Of a stretch of 64,000 bases of DNA, positions 26,816 through 40,123 are shown piece by piece. Location of the stretch: assembly GCA_016720425.1 (NCBI GenBank), contig JADKKQ010000015.1, positions 1-64,000 on the forward strand, given 5' to 3'. The DNA comes from Betaproteobacteria bacterium (GTDB taxonomy: Bacteria > Pseudomonadota > Gammaproteobacteria > Burkholderiales > Casimicrobiaceae). The first letter of the stretch is position 1. The number at the start of each line of letters is the position of its first letter. Position numbers and translations under genes: made by a program. The notes under the pieces were generated by a model, which saw only the letters and a program-made list of their open reading frames with translations, was not told the DNA's origin and did not search any database.

Positions 26816-28447
26816 TCAGGGCGTCAGCTTCCGCACCGCCGAGAACAGCGTCCAGGCCCAGCCCGCCTGGCGCTCCATCGTCTGCGTGAAGCGGATCAGG
26901 TAACGGGCGTTGCCGGTGTCCAGTTCGACCATCGTACCGGTGATGAAGCGGTCTTCGGGCCCGATCAGGCTGCGCTGCGACGCCTGCCGGTTCTCCGGAT
27001 GGGCGGGCAGGTAGACCCCGAAGAACGGCCGGTCGCCACCCGCCCGCCCGGCATCGGTGGGCGTCACCCAGCTGCGCAGCAGCACGCGCACCAGGCGCCG
27101 GGCGATGATCTCGACCCCCACGGTGACTTCGTCCACCTGGTGCCGCTGCATCCGGCGCACGACCGCCAGGATCCAGCTCTCGTTCTCGCGAATCGCCAGC
27201 AGCTCCCCCAGCCGCTGCGGCGCTTCGCTGGCCGCGCAGGCGAGCCGGCACCCGGTTTCGCTGCGATCGACCATCCGCCACATCCCGCCGCGGACGCGCC
27301 GGGCGACCGATTCGGGGTTGGCGTTCGGATTCATCATCTGGGTGATCTCGTCGAAGCTCGCGCTGACGCCTGGGGACCGCACGGCATCGGGCAGGCGATC
27401 GATCTCGGCGATCGCCCGGCTCACCGCCGTCAGCCCGGTGACCACCCGCACTTCGCTTTCGGTCGCGAAGCGTGCCGCGCGCGGCGCCTGGGCGATCGCC
27501 TCCGGGCCGAACAGCGACGCGAGGCGCATCAGCAGCAGCCGCTGCTCGCGCACCGGCAGCTCGTTCGGCTTGACGGCGCCGTCGTCGCGCTCCGGCAGCC
27601 AGCGCATGCACTCGACCACGCGGTTGTAGACCGGTGCGGTGTCGAGGAACAGGATCCGCCCGCCCGCCGACGGCTTCTCCTGCCGCCGCAGGCCGCGGTT
27701 GCCGGTGAGATCGACGTAGAAGCTCGCCCCGGTGCCCGGGGGCGGCACCAGCGCCAGCGCCGGCGACCAGTCCTCCAGCTGCCGCGCCACCCACTCGACC
27801 TGGTCGGGGGTGAAGTTGCCCGAGTCGAGGCGCATCAGCAGCAGCGTCTGCAGGTAGACCTGCTCGACGCAGACGCCCGCCCGCGAGAACATCCCGGCGC
27901 CGAAGACCAGCTGCTCGCGCTGCCAGCCGCGCATCCGCGCGAACTCGTAGAGCTCGTGGAACTCGCGCCACTGCGCCGGAATCCAGTGCCCGTAACGGAA
28001 CAGGCGGAACTTGCCGTCGATGCCCTTGTAGTGCGCAAGCCGCACCAGCACCCAGGGCAGCACCGCCCGCCACTGCTTGTTGTCGGCGCTGGGATAGCCG
28101 GCCTTGAGGCAGAGGTTGTACGCGGCCGTGAACGCCTTGACCAGGTCGAACACCGCGTGCCACAGGCGCGACTCGATCGCCGAGCTCTTCTGGTAGTTCG
28201 CCGTGTACTGGCCGGTGAGCTGGGCGATGATGGGTTCCAGCCGCGCATCGACCTTCAGCAGCGCCTCGACCTGCGCGGGAAGGATGTCGCTGCGCGCGCC
28301 GGGAAAGACCGCGACCAGCTCCAGCGCTTCCTGCTGCAGCGCCATGATGTCGCCCGTGGGCAGCGCGGCGATCCACTGCTCCGCGTTGGCGGCGTTGCGC
28401 AACGGGTCGTTCAGCGATCGCAACCAGTTCAGGGCAGGCTGGAGCAT
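26816..28447 (-). CDS. Conserved protein of unknown function, 543 residues
   Basis: I do not recognise a named family with confidence. It has no signal peptide or membrane helix and begins LQPALNWLRSLNDPLRNAAN. The N-terminal 250 residues appear helical, with many aromatic residues (LWHAVFDLVKAFTAAYNLCL, WIPAQWREFHELYEFARM). The C-terminal part carries VDRSETG, which fits the DxSxxG half of a PilZ-type c-di-GMP motif preceded by an arginine-rich stretch (ARRVRGG), then a beta-rich tail. A PilZ-like function is only a suggestion. It lies 29 bases after pmbA on the same strand and may be co-transcribed with it. Confidence 0.6.
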   Translation of the reverse strand: MLQPALNWLRSLNDPLRNAANAEQWIAALPTGDIMALQQEALELVAVFPGARSDILPAQVEALLKVDARLEPIIAQLTGQYTANYQKSSAIESRLWHAVFDLVKAFTAAYNLCLKAGYPSADNKQWRAVLPWVLVRLAHYKGIDGKFRLFRYGHWIPAQWREFHELYEFARMRGWQREQLVFGAGMFSRAGVCVEQVYLQTLLLMRLDSGNFTPDQVEWVARQLEDWSPALALVPPPGTGASFYVDLTGNRGLRRQEKPSAGGRILFLDTAPVYNRVVECMRWLPERDDGAVKPNELPVREQRLLLMRLASLFGPEAIAQAPRAARFATESEVRVVTGLTAVSRAIAEIDRLPDAVRSPGVSASFDEITQMMNPNANPESVARRVRGGMWRMVDRSETGCRLACAASEAPQRLGELLAIRENESWILAVVRRMQRHQVDEVTVGVEIIARRLVRVLLRSWVTPTDAGRAGGDRPFFGVYLPAHPENRQASQRSLIGPEDRFITGTMVELDTGNARYLIRFTQTMERQAGWAWTLFSAVRKLTP

Positions 28448-28476
28448 CCGGAGTCCGTTGGCGTGGGCGCGCGGTC

Positions 28477-29835
28477 CTACCGGCCGGCGATCGTCATGCG
28501 GCCGATGAGGATCGAGCCGACGTGGCGCGACCCGCGGCGATCGACGTCGCGGCCGATGGCGACGATGTCCCGGTACATGTCCTTGAGATTGCCGGCGATG
28601 GTGATCTCCTCGACCGGATAGGCGATCTCGCCGCCCTCGACCCAGAAGCCGGCCGCCCCGCGGGAGAAGTCGCCCGTCACCGGATTGACGCCCTGGCCCA
28701 GCTGCTCGGTGACGAGCAGGCCGCGGCCCATCCGGCGCAGCAGCGCCGGCAGGTCGTCGTCGCCGTGGGAGACGATCAGGTTGTGGCTGCCGCCGGCATT
28801 GCCGGTGGTCGCGAGGCCGAGCTTGCGCGCGGAATAGCTGCCGAGGAAATAGCCCTGGACGACGCCGTCGCGCACCACGTCGCGCGCGGCGGTGGCCACG
28901 CCCTCGTTGTCGAACGGGGCGCTGCCGCGTCCGCGCGGGAGGTGCGGCTCCTCGCGAATCGACACCTGCGGCGAGAACACCGCCTGTCCCAGCGAATCGA
29001 GCAGGAACGACGACTTGCGGTACAGCGAGCCGCCGGACACCGCGCCGACGAAGGCGCCGATGAGGTCGCCGGCTTCGGGCGCCTCGAACAGCACCGGGCA
29101 CTCCGTCGTCCCCAGCTGCCGCGCGTTGAGGCGCCGCGCGGTGCGCTCGCCGGCGATGCGGCCGACGGCCGCCGCCGCCTCGAGGTCCGAAGGGGCGCGG
29201 GCCGCGCTGTACCAGTAGTCGCGCTGCATGCCGCCGCCCTCGTCCTCGCCGATGACCGAGCAGTCGATGTGATGGCGCGAGCTCCGGTAGCCCCTGGCGA
29301 AGCCCAGCGTGTTGGCGTAGATGAACTCGCCTTCGTTGCAGGCGACCGTCGAGCCCTCGGTGTTGGTGTGCCGGCGGTCCACCGCCAGCGCCGCCGCCTC
29401 GGCTTCGCGCCCGAGGCGAATCGCGTCGTCGACGGACAGGTCCCAGGGGTGGTAGAGGTCGAGATCGGGAAAATGGGTCGCCAGCCGCTCCGGATCGGCC
29501 AGGCCCGACGCCGGATCCTGCGCGGTGTAGCGCGCGATCGCCAGTGCCTTGTCGACGGTCGCCCGGATCGCCTCGTCGGAGAAATCCGCGCTGCTGGCGT
29601 GACCGCGCCGCTGGCCGAGGTAGACGGTGACGCCGATGCTCTTGTCGCGGTTGTAGGCGATGGTCTCGACTTCGGCGCGGCGCACGGTGACGCTCTGCCC
29701 GACCGCCTGCGAAACTTCGGTTTCGGCGGCGCTCGCCCCGCCCTTGCCGGCGGCCGCCAGGACGGCGGCGGCGACGCGCGCGAGCTCGTCCGTCGGCAGC
29801 GGGAAGCGTTGGGCGGCGACGGGCGAAGAAGACAT
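28477..29835 (-). CDS. pmbA: Metalloprotease PmbA (TldE)
   Basis: This 452-residue cytoplasmic protein is one subunit of the TldD/TldE zinc-protease pair that processes modified peptides and the CcdA antitoxin in E. coli. Family features include RRAEVETIAYNRDKSIGVTV, CNEGEFIYANTLGFARGY and GNAGGSHNLIVSHGD. The C-terminal block EQLGQGVNPVTGDFSRGAAG is also present. PmbA/TldE lacks the HExxxH of TldD, as seen here. TldD is not in this window. It is divergent from darP, with overlapping -10 elements between them. Confidence 0.94.
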   Translation of the reverse strand: MSSSPVAAQRFPLPTDELARVAAAVLAAAGKGGASAAETEVSQAVGQSVTVRRAEVETIAYNRDKSIGVTVYLGQRRGHASSADFSDEAIRATVDKALAIARYTAQDPASGLADPERLATHFPDLDLYHPWDLSVDDAIRLGREAEAAALAVDRRHTNTEGSTVACNEGEFIYANTLGFARGYRSSRHHIDCSVIGEDEGGGMQRDYWYSAARAPSDLEAAAAVGRIAGERTARRLNARQLGTTECPVLFEAPEAGDLIGAFVGAVSGGSLYRKSSFLLDSLGQAVFSPQVSIREEPHLPRGRGSAPFDNEGVATAARDVVRDGVVQGYFLGSYSARKLGLATTGNAGGSHNLIVSHGDDDLPALLRRMGRGLLVTEQLGQGVNPVTGDFSRGAAGFWVEGGEIAYPVEEITIAGNLKDMYRDIVAIGRDVDRRGSRHVGSILIGRMTIAGR

Positions 29836-29948
29836 CGTGGTCCTGTGCAAGACTGCGGCCGCGGAGGGATGCCGGCGACCGTCCCCCACGCACCGGGCAC
29901 GACGACCGCCCGCGTTGCCGATCGGCACGGCGACGGCCGGCCCTGTGA

Positions 29949-29959
29949 GCTATCATAGC
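29949..29959. promoter_or_regulatory. Divergent -10 palindrome GCTATCATAGC between pmbA and darP
   Basis: The 11-base perfect palindrome contains TATCAT (plus strand, 29951-29956) and its mirror TATGAT on the minus strand. It sits in the 174-base gap between two divergent genes, 54 bases before darP and 114 before pmbA. It could serve as back-to-back -10 elements. No good -35 was found. Confidence 0.4.
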
Positions 29960-30009
29960 AAACGCCTGCTGCCGCGACCCGGATTCGATCCATCCGACCC
30001 GCCACTCCG

Positions 30010-30582
30010 ATGTCCCCCACCGACGGACCACCCCTGCTGGGACGCCGCCGCGCGAGCGAGCGCGTCCACCCCGCCGCCGCCCCCGGCGACGATGCGCCGT
30101 CGAAGACGCAGCGCAAGGCCGAGATGCACGCGCGCCAGGATCTCGGCGAAGCGCTGGTCGCCCTCGACGCCGGGCGCTTCGCGGAACTCGCGGCGGAGAC
30201 CGCGCTCCCCGAGCGCCTGGTCGACGCCATCGTCGCCGCGCGCGGCATCACCGCCTGGGGCGGACGCAAGCGGCAGCTGCAGTACGTCGGCAAGCTGATG
30301 CGCAGCGTCGATCCGGCACCCATCGAGCGCCGCCTCGACGCCTGGGCGCAGGGCCACGCGATGGACACCGCCCAGCAGCACGCGCTGGAACGCTGGCGCG
30401 ACCGGCTGCTGGTCGAGCCGGAGGCGCTCGACGCGCTGGCCGCGCAATACCCGACGCTCGACCGGCCGCGCTTTCGCTCGCTGATCGCGAAGGCCAGGGC
30501 CGAGCGCGAGCGCGCGTCGCCGCCGCACGCCTACCGCGAACTCTTTCGCGAACTGAAGGCGCTGGCCGCCGCCGACTCCTGA
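30010..30582 (+). CDS. darP: Ribosome biogenesis factor DarP/YjgA (DUF615)
   Basis: This 190-residue protein of the YjgA family takes part in late 50S subunit assembly. Diagnostic features are the K(S/T)QRKAEMHARQDLGEALVAL block, AARGITAWGGRKRQLQYVGKLMR and a C-terminal YRELFRELKAL. It is divergent from pmbA and 27 bases before mogA. The N-terminal 35 residues are variable and proline-rich, as usual. Confidence 0.93.
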   Translation: MSPTDGPPLLGRRRASERVHPAAAPGDDAPSKTQRKAEMHARQDLGEALVALDAGRFAELAAETALPERLVDAIVAARGITAWGGRKRQLQYVGKLMRSVDPAPIERRLDAWAQGHAMDTAQQHALERWRDRLLVEPEALDALAAQYPTLDRPRFRSLIAKARAERERASPPHAYRELFRELKALAAADS

Positions 30583-30609
30583 CTCGCGGTTCCCCGCCGC
30601 CCCCTCGCC

Positions 30610-31179
<570 letters not shown>

Positions 31180-31216
31180 CCCGCGCACCGGCGACGGGCC
31201 GCACGCGCGCCATCGC

Positions 31217-32143
31217 GTGACCGCCGGCGCCACCGGCGACTCGCCGGCCGCGCGCCGTCGTGCCGGCGTCGCCTTCGTCGTCGTGTCGGCGCTGTGTTTC
31301 GGCGCCATGGCGATCATGGCCCGCATCGCCTACGCTTCCGGCATCGACACCACGACGCTGCTCGCGCTGCGCTTTTCGATCGCCGCCCTCGTCATGGTGG
31401 CGGTCGCGCGGCTGCGCGGCGCCGTCTGGCCGCGCGGCAGGGTGCTGGCCGCCTTGATCGGCATGGGCGCCCTCGGCTACGCCGGGCAGGCGTTCACCTT
31501 CTTCACCGCCCTGACCCTCGCCCCCGCCGGACTGGTGGCGCTGCTCCTCTACCTGCATCCGGCGCTGGTCGCCGTGCTCTCGGCCGTGCTGCTGCACGAG
31601 CGGCTGTCGACCCCCAAGGTCGTGGCGCTGGTTGTCGCCCTGGCCGGGATGGCGCTGACGGTGCTGCCGACACTGGGCGACGGTGCGCCGGCCGCCCACC
31701 CGGGCATCGCGTCCGGCGTGGCGTTCGGTGTCGCCGCGGCGGCGATCTACGCCGGCTACATCCTGGTCGGCGCGCGCGTCGGCCGGGGGGTCGCCGCGCT
31801 GCCGATGGCGACGCTGGTCATCGGCAGCGCCGCGCTGCTGTTCGCGTTCGCGGCGGCGCTGTCCGGCCCGCGCTGGCCCGGCACGACCGCGGGCTGGCTC
31901 GCCGTCGCCGGCATCGCGCTCGTCTCCACGGTCGCCGCGATCACGCTGTTCTTCGCCGGCCTCGCGCGCATCGGGCCGACGCAGGCATCGACGCTGTCGA
32001 CCGTCGAGCCGCTGTTCACCGTGCTGCTCGCCGCGGTCGTCCTCGGGGAGACGATCACCGCGGTGCAGCTCGCCGGCGGGGTGCTGATCCTCGCTGCCGT
32101 CGTCCTGCTCGCACGCGCGCCGCGACGACTTGAGGCGCCCTGA
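31217..32143 (+). CDS. EamA-domain transporter (drug/metabolite exporter superfamily)
   Basis: This 308-residue inner-membrane protein starts at GTG 31217, 37 bases after mogA. It has two EamA repeats of about five helices each; examples are AGVAFVVVSALCFGAMAIMA, AALIGMGALGYAGQAFTFF and LAPAGLVALLLYLHPALVAV. A C-terminal repeat shows TQASTLSTVEPLFTVLLAAV and VLGETITAVQLAGG. Family members export amino acids or other metabolites; the substrate here cannot be predicted. It is convergent with mtfA, 7 bases apart. Confidence 0.88.
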   Translation: MTAGATGDSPAARRRAGVAFVVVSALCFGAMAIMARIAYASGIDTTTLLALRFSIAALVMVAVARLRGAVWPRGRVLAALIGMGALGYAGQAFTFFTALTLAPAGLVALLLYLHPALVAVLSAVLLHERLSTPKVVALVVALAGMALTVLPTLGDGAPAAHPGIASGVAFGVAAAAIYAGYILVGARVGRGVAALPMATLVIGSAALLFAFAAALSGPRWPGTTAGWLAVAGIALVSTVAAITLFFAGLARIGPTQASTLSTVEPLFTVLLAAVVLGETITAVQLAGGVLILAAVVLLARAPRRLEAP

Positions 32144-32150
32144 CCCCCTC

Positions 32151-32963
32151 TCAGCCGCGCGCCGGCGGCGCTCGCTCGGAGCCTGCCCGCGCCGCCACCC
32201 GCGCCGCGGGATCCTGCCGGAAGAACTGGACGTAGAGCTCGTACAGGCCGCGATACTCGCGCCGAAAGCACAGCGGATCGGCGAAGAACACCTCGGCCAG
32301 CACGGCGAAGAACTCGGCCGGGCTCTCGGCCGCGTAGGGGTCGATGTGCGTGTGCCGGCCGAGCTGCACGCGAGCACGGAAGTGCGCGTAGGCGGCGTCG
32401 AGCCGGGTCGTCCAGGTGCGCAGCGACAGCCCCGGCGGCAGCGGCGGGCAGCCGTTCGCGTCGCCGCCGCGCATGTCGAGCTTGTGCGCGAATTCGTGGA
32501 TCACGAGGTTCATCCCGGCGGTGTCCCAGTCGCCGCTGGCGGCGACGTCGGGCCAGGACAGCGCCACCGGCCCGTGCGGCATCGCTTCGCCGGCGAGCGG
32601 CCCCTCCTGCCGGTGCACGACCCCCGCCTCGTCCTCGTATTCCCACCCCGGGACGAACTCGTCGGGATAGACGATGACGTTCTCGAAGTCGTCGTACCAG
32701 GCGAGATCGAGCTCGAGGATCAGCACGCAGGCCTGGATGGCGATGATCACGCGCTGCAGCGGCGTCACCTCGTGGCCGCGCGCGCCGACGATCGCCTTGG
32801 CGTCGAGAAACAGCACCACCAGCGCGCGCAGGCGATCGATCTCGCCGGCGTCGTAGAGGTCGAGGAACGGCAGCGTGGCGCAGGCCTCGTGCCACAGGGC
32901 GTCGGGGATCGCGGCGCCCTTCAGCACCCGCTCGCGACGCCACTTGCGAAGCAGACCGAACAC
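32151..32963 (-). CDS. mtfA: Zinc-dependent peptidase MtfA
   Basis: This 270-residue protein is related to E. coli MtfA, which binds the repressor Mlc and has aminopeptidase activity. The zinc site NLVIHEFAHKLDM is intact, with a downstream glutamate in SPAEFFAVLAEVFF. I chose GTG 32963 as the start because it gives the family's FGLLRKWRRERVL N-terminus; the open frame continues upstream only as a shadow. It lies 23 bases after rmuC on the same strand. No Mlc or ptsG gene is nearby. Confidence 0.9.
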   Translation of the reverse strand: MFGLLRKWRRERVLKGAAIPDALWHEACATLPFLDLYDAGEIDRLRALVVLFLDAKAIVGARGHEVTPLQRVIIAIQACVLILELDLAWYDDFENVIVYPDEFVPGWEYEDEAGVVHRQEGPLAGEAMPHGPVALSWPDVAASGDWDTAGMNLVIHEFAHKLDMRGGDANGCPPLPPGLSLRTWTTRLDAAYAHFRARVQLGRHTHIDPYAAESPAEFFAVLAEVFFADPLCFRREYRGLYELYVQFFRQDPAARVAARAGSERAPPARG

Positions 32964-32986
32964 GGGACCTGCGCCGCCCGCCCCGG

Positions 32987-34363
32987 TCAGGGCGTCCCGG
33001 CGCCGTCGTCGGCGCCCGGCGCGATGCTGCCGATGATCCGCACGGCGTCGTGCTCGGGCAGCGACTCGACGTCGCGCAGGTGGCGCTCGATCGCCCGCGT
33101 GCGCACGCCCGCGTCCTCGATCGTGCGGCTCGCCTGGTCGATCTTGTCCTTGGTCTTCGCCAGCACGTCGCCGAAACGGTGGAACTCGGTCTTGACCGCG
33201 CCGAGGATCTTCCACACCTCGCTCGAGCGCTGCTCGATCGCCAGCGTGCGGAAGCCCATCTGCAGGCTGTTGAGCAGCGCCGCCAGATTCATCGGGCCGC
33301 AGAGCAGCACCCGCTGCTCGCGCTGCAGCGTGTCGGCGAACCCCGGGCGCGCCATCATCTCGGCGTAGAGCCCCTCGGTCGGCACGAACAGGATGGCGAA
33401 ATCGGTGGTGTGCGGCGGCTCGACGTACTTGTCGCGGATCTTCTTCGCCTCGTTGCGGAAGAACTCGTCCAGCGCCTTGCGGCTCGCGTCCATGACCGCG
33501 AGATCGGCGCGCTCCGTCGCGTCCTGCAGCCGCTGCCAGTGGTCGAGCGGGAACTTGGCGTCGATCGGCAGCCAGCACGGCACCCCGGCGTCGCCCTTGC
33601 CCGGCAGGCGGATCGCGAACTCGACGCGATCAAAGCTGCCCGGCCGGGTGGCGACGTTGGCGGCGTACTGCGCCGGCGTCAGCATCTCCGCCAGCAGCGT
33701 CGCGAGCTGCACCTCGCCCCAGCCGCCGCGGGTCTTGACGTTGGCCAGCACGCGCTTCAGGTCGCCGACGCCGGCGGCGAGCGTCTGCATCTCGCCCAGC
33801 CCCTTGTGCACCTGCTCCAGCCGGTCCGACACCTGCTTGAACGACGCCCCGAGCCGCTGCTCCAGCGTCGCCTGCAGCTTCTCGTCGACGGTGGCGCGGA
33901 TCTCGTCGAGCTTCCTCGCGTTCTCGTCGCGCATGACGTCGAGCCGCTGCTCGACCGTCGCGCGCACGGCTTCCAGGCGCTCCTGGTTCGTGCGTGTGAG
34001 CTCGGCGAGGCGCAGTCCAAAGTGCTGCATCTGCTCGCCCTGCCCCGAGGCCATGCCGGCGAGCTGCTGCTGCAGCGACTGGGAAAAGCGCGCGAGGTTG
34101 GTCGCGAGCTCGGCGCGCGCCGCGACCGCCGCCGCCGCGCTCTCGCTGCGCGCGGTGGCGAGGTCGCCGCGCACGTCGCGCTCGAGGTTCGACGACTGCG
34201 CCGCGAGGGCCTCGACGCGGGCGCGCAGCTCCCCGGCTTCCCGCGCCGCCGCGTCGCGGGCGGCGACCAGCGCGCCCAGCCGCGACCAGGCGAGCGCCAG
34301 CAGCACCGCCAGCCCGATGCAGCAGGCCAGCACGGCAATGGGAAAGAGCAGCGGATCGATCAT
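32987..34363 (-). CDS. rmuC: DNA recombination protein RmuC
   Basis: This 458-residue protein is anchored by an N-terminal helix (LLFPIAVLACCIGLAVLLAL). A long coiled coil rich in alanine, arginine and glutamate follows to about residue 200. The C-terminal RmuC nuclease-like domain contains KTRGGWGEVQLATLLAEML, LPIDAKFPLDHW and AILFVPTEGLYAEMM. RmuC limits inversion at short inverted repeats in E. coli. It is transcribed leftward into mtfA. Confidence 0.94.
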   Translation of the reverse strand: MIDPLLFPIAVLACCIGLAVLLALAWSRLGALVAARDAAAREAGELRARVEALAAQSSNLERDVRGDLATARSESAAAAVAARAELATNLARFSQSLQQQLAGMASGQGEQMQHFGLRLAELTRTNQERLEAVRATVEQRLDVMRDENARKLDEIRATVDEKLQATLEQRLGASFKQVSDRLEQVHKGLGEMQTLAAGVGDLKRVLANVKTRGGWGEVQLATLLAEMLTPAQYAANVATRPGSFDRVEFAIRLPGKGDAGVPCWLPIDAKFPLDHWQRLQDATERADLAVMDASRKALDEFFRNEAKKIRDKYVEPPHTTDFAILFVPTEGLYAEMMARPGFADTLQREQRVLLCGPMNLAALLNSLQMGFRTLAIEQRSSEVWKILGAVKTEFHRFGDVLAKTKDKIDQASRTIEDAGVRTRAIERHLRDVESLPEHDAVRIIGSIAPGADDGAGTP

Positions 34364-34466
34364 CGCGCGGCGAGTTTACCTCGCGCCGGGCGGGTCGGTG
34401 CCGGCAGCGGAAACCTCCGCACGGAAGCACCCGACGCGGCCGGCGTCACGGGCGGAGGGCGACGGG

Positions 34467-36322
<1,856 letters not shown>

Positions 36323-36391
36323 GATGGCGGGCCGGGTCTCTCTGGGGGCGTGCGGGATGGCCACGGAACTCCCCGCGGCGGGCAACCCGAA

Positions 36392-36457
36392 ATTATAGCC
36401 CGAAAGTGGCTGAGGACGCCACGAATATTTCGCCAAATCCGAAACTTACGCTATAAT
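36392..36457. promoter_or_regulatory. Divergent -10 elements between typA and rhlE
   Basis: TATAAT occurs on the minus strand (36397 to 36392), 70 bases before typA, and on the plus strand (36452-36457), about 177 bases before the rhlE-like gene. The latter therefore has a long, gene-free leader (36458-36633), a common place for cold-dependent control of RNA helicases. I see no specific structure in it. The -35 boxes are weak. Confidence 0.5.
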
Positions 36458-36633
36458 CCGGCCTCGGGCGGCCGTTCCGGTCACCGCCCAACTCGCTACG
36501 GACCGGGATCGACCGCGGCAACGCTCTCCCGAGCCGCCCACGGCGTCGTCTCCCCCTCCTTCCAGCGCCCATCCAGTCATCCGCAGCCTGGACCGGAAAT
36601 CCCGCAGGGGATGGGCCGCGTTCAGGAGTTGCA

Positions 36634-38157
36634 ATGCACGCAACGAGCTTCGACGAGCTCGGCCTGCGGCCCGAATTGCTGCGGGCCGTGGCCGAAGCCG
36701 GCTATACCGTTCCCACCCCCATCCAGGCGCAGGCGATCCCCGTGATCATGGCCGGCCGCGACGTCATGGGCGGCGCCCAGACCGGCACCGGCAAGACGGC
36801 GGGCTTCGCGCTGCCGATCCTGGAGAAGCTGGCGCCGATGGCCAACAGCAGCCCTTCGCCGGCGCGGCACCCGGTACGGGCGCTGATCCTCACCCCGACG
36901 CGCGAACTCGCGATCCAGGTCGAGGAAGCGGTCCGCACCTACGCCAAGTACACCAACCTGCGCTCGACGGTCGTCTACGGCGGCGTCGACATCAAGCAGC
37001 AGCTGGCGATCGTGCGCGCCGGCGTCGAGATCCTGGTCGCCACGCCCGGCCGGCTGCTCGACCACATCGAGCACAAGAGCGTCTATCTGGGACAGGTCGA
37101 GATCTTCGTGCTGGACGAGGCCGACCGCATGCTGGACATGGGCTTCATCCCCGACATCAAGCGCATCATGGCGCTGCTGCCGGTGACCGCCAAGCGGCAG
37201 AACCTGCTGTTCTCGGCCACGTTTTCCGGCGAGATCAAGAAGCTCGCCGACGCGCTGCTCAACGCGCCGCAGCTGATCGAGGTCGCCAAGCGCAACACCG
37301 CCGCGGAAACCGTGTCCCAGTGCGCCTACCGCGTCGCCAGCGAAGCCAAGCGCGGCCTGCTCGAGCACCTGGTGCGCTCGCGCAACCTCAACCAGGTGCT
37401 CTGCTTCGTGCGCACCAAGCACGGCGCGTCGCGGCTCGCGCGGCAGCTGGAAAAGGACGGCCTCATCACCTCGGCGATCCACGGCGACAAGGACCAGAAG
37501 GCACGGCTGGAGGCGCTCGAAGCGTTCAAGGCCGGCAAGCTGCAGGTGCTGGTCGCCACCGACGTCGCCGCCCGCGGCCTCGACATCGACGACCTGCCGC
37601 TGGTCGTCAACTACGAGATGCCCTACGTCCCCGAGGACTACATCCACCGCATCGGCCGCACCGGTCGTGCCGGCGCGGCCGGCGAGGCGATCTCGTTCGT
37701 CGCTCCCGACGAGGAGCGGTTGCTGTCCGAGATCGAGCGCCTGCTGAAGAAGGCGGTGCCGATCGTCGTGCCCGAGGGTTTCGATCCGGCGGCCGGCAGC
37801 CGACGCGACCACGGCGAGCGCAGCGAGCGCGGCCCGAGGCACGCCCGTCCGACGCACGAAGCGCGCGCCCCGCGGGCGGAGCGTGCGCCGCGCGACGAAA
37901 CCCGAGCGGAGCGTCCCCCGCGCGACGAAACCCGAGCGGAACGGCCGCCGCGCGAGGACCCCCGCATCGCGCGCGAACTGGCCTATGCGCTCAACCCCGA
38001 CCAGCCGCTGCCCGAGCCGAGCGCGGCCGCGAGCGGCGACACGCGCAGCCCCCCGCGCCCCACCCGTCCCGGCTTCGGTCACGGCCGGCCGGTGCCGGCG
38101 CTGCTGATGAAGCGCGCCACCCCGCCCGCACCGCCAGCCGAACCCGACAGCGCCTGA
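36634..38157 (+). CDS. rhlE: DEAD-box ATP-dependent RNA helicase, RhlE type
   Basis: This 507-residue helicase has all motifs: Q motif YTVPTPIQAQAIPVIM, motif I AQTGTGKT, Ia PTRELAIQ, motif II VLDEADRMLDMGF, motif III SAT, then VATDVAARGLDID and IHRIGRTGRAG in the second RecA domain. The core ends near residue 375. The rest is a basic, disordered tail with a 10-residue tandem repeat (RDETRAERPP twice). RhlE-type enzymes unwind RNA in ribosome assembly and mRNA decay. A GCAGGGGAT-like upstream region gives only a weak ribosome site. Confidence 0.92.
   Translation: MHATSFDELGLRPELLRAVAEAGYTVPTPIQAQAIPVIMAGRDVMGGAQTGTGKTAGFALPILEKLAPMANSSPSPARHPVRALILTPTRELAIQVEEAVRTYAKYTNLRSTVVYGGVDIKQQLAIVRAGVEILVATPGRLLDHIEHKSVYLGQVEIFVLDEADRMLDMGFIPDIKRIMALLPVTAKRQNLLFSATFSGEIKKLADALLNAPQLIEVAKRNTAAETVSQCAYRVASEAKRGLLEHLVRSRNLNQVLCFVRTKHGASRLARQLEKDGLITSAIHGDKDQKARLEALEAFKAGKLQVLVATDVAARGLDIDDLPLVVNYEMPYVPEDYIHRIGRTGRAGAAGEAISFVAPDEERLLSEIERLLKKAVPIVVPEGFDPAAGSRRDHGERSERGPRHARPTHEARAPRAERAPRDETRAERPPRDETRAERPPREDPRIARELAYALNPDQPLPEPSAAASGDTRSPPRPTRPGFGHGRPVPALLMKRATPPAPPAEPDSA
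37891..37950 (+). repeat. Two tandem 30-bp units inside the helicase tail
   Basis: Units at 37891-37920 and 37921-37950 are identical in their first 20 bases and then differ at a few positions. They encode two copies of RDETRAERPP in frame. The repeat number may vary between strains without breaking the frame. Confidence 0.8.
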
Positions 38158-38196
38158 GAGGCTTTCGACCGCGCCCGGCTCTCTCCCCGGTGACAC

Positions 38197-40071
<1,875 letters not shown>

Positions 40072-40123
40072 GGGCGCCCGGCCCGTTTGTCTTCCTCTTC
40101 CGTACGACGCAGGAGTCACCACG

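Noticed and set aside
28522..29958. A 478-codon plus-strand frame opposite pmbA
   Set aside because: It is antisense to a well-conserved protease gene and has shadow composition.
36323..36633. A riboswitch in the long helicase leader
   Set aside because: No recognisable conserved core or terminator/antiterminator pair could be seen.
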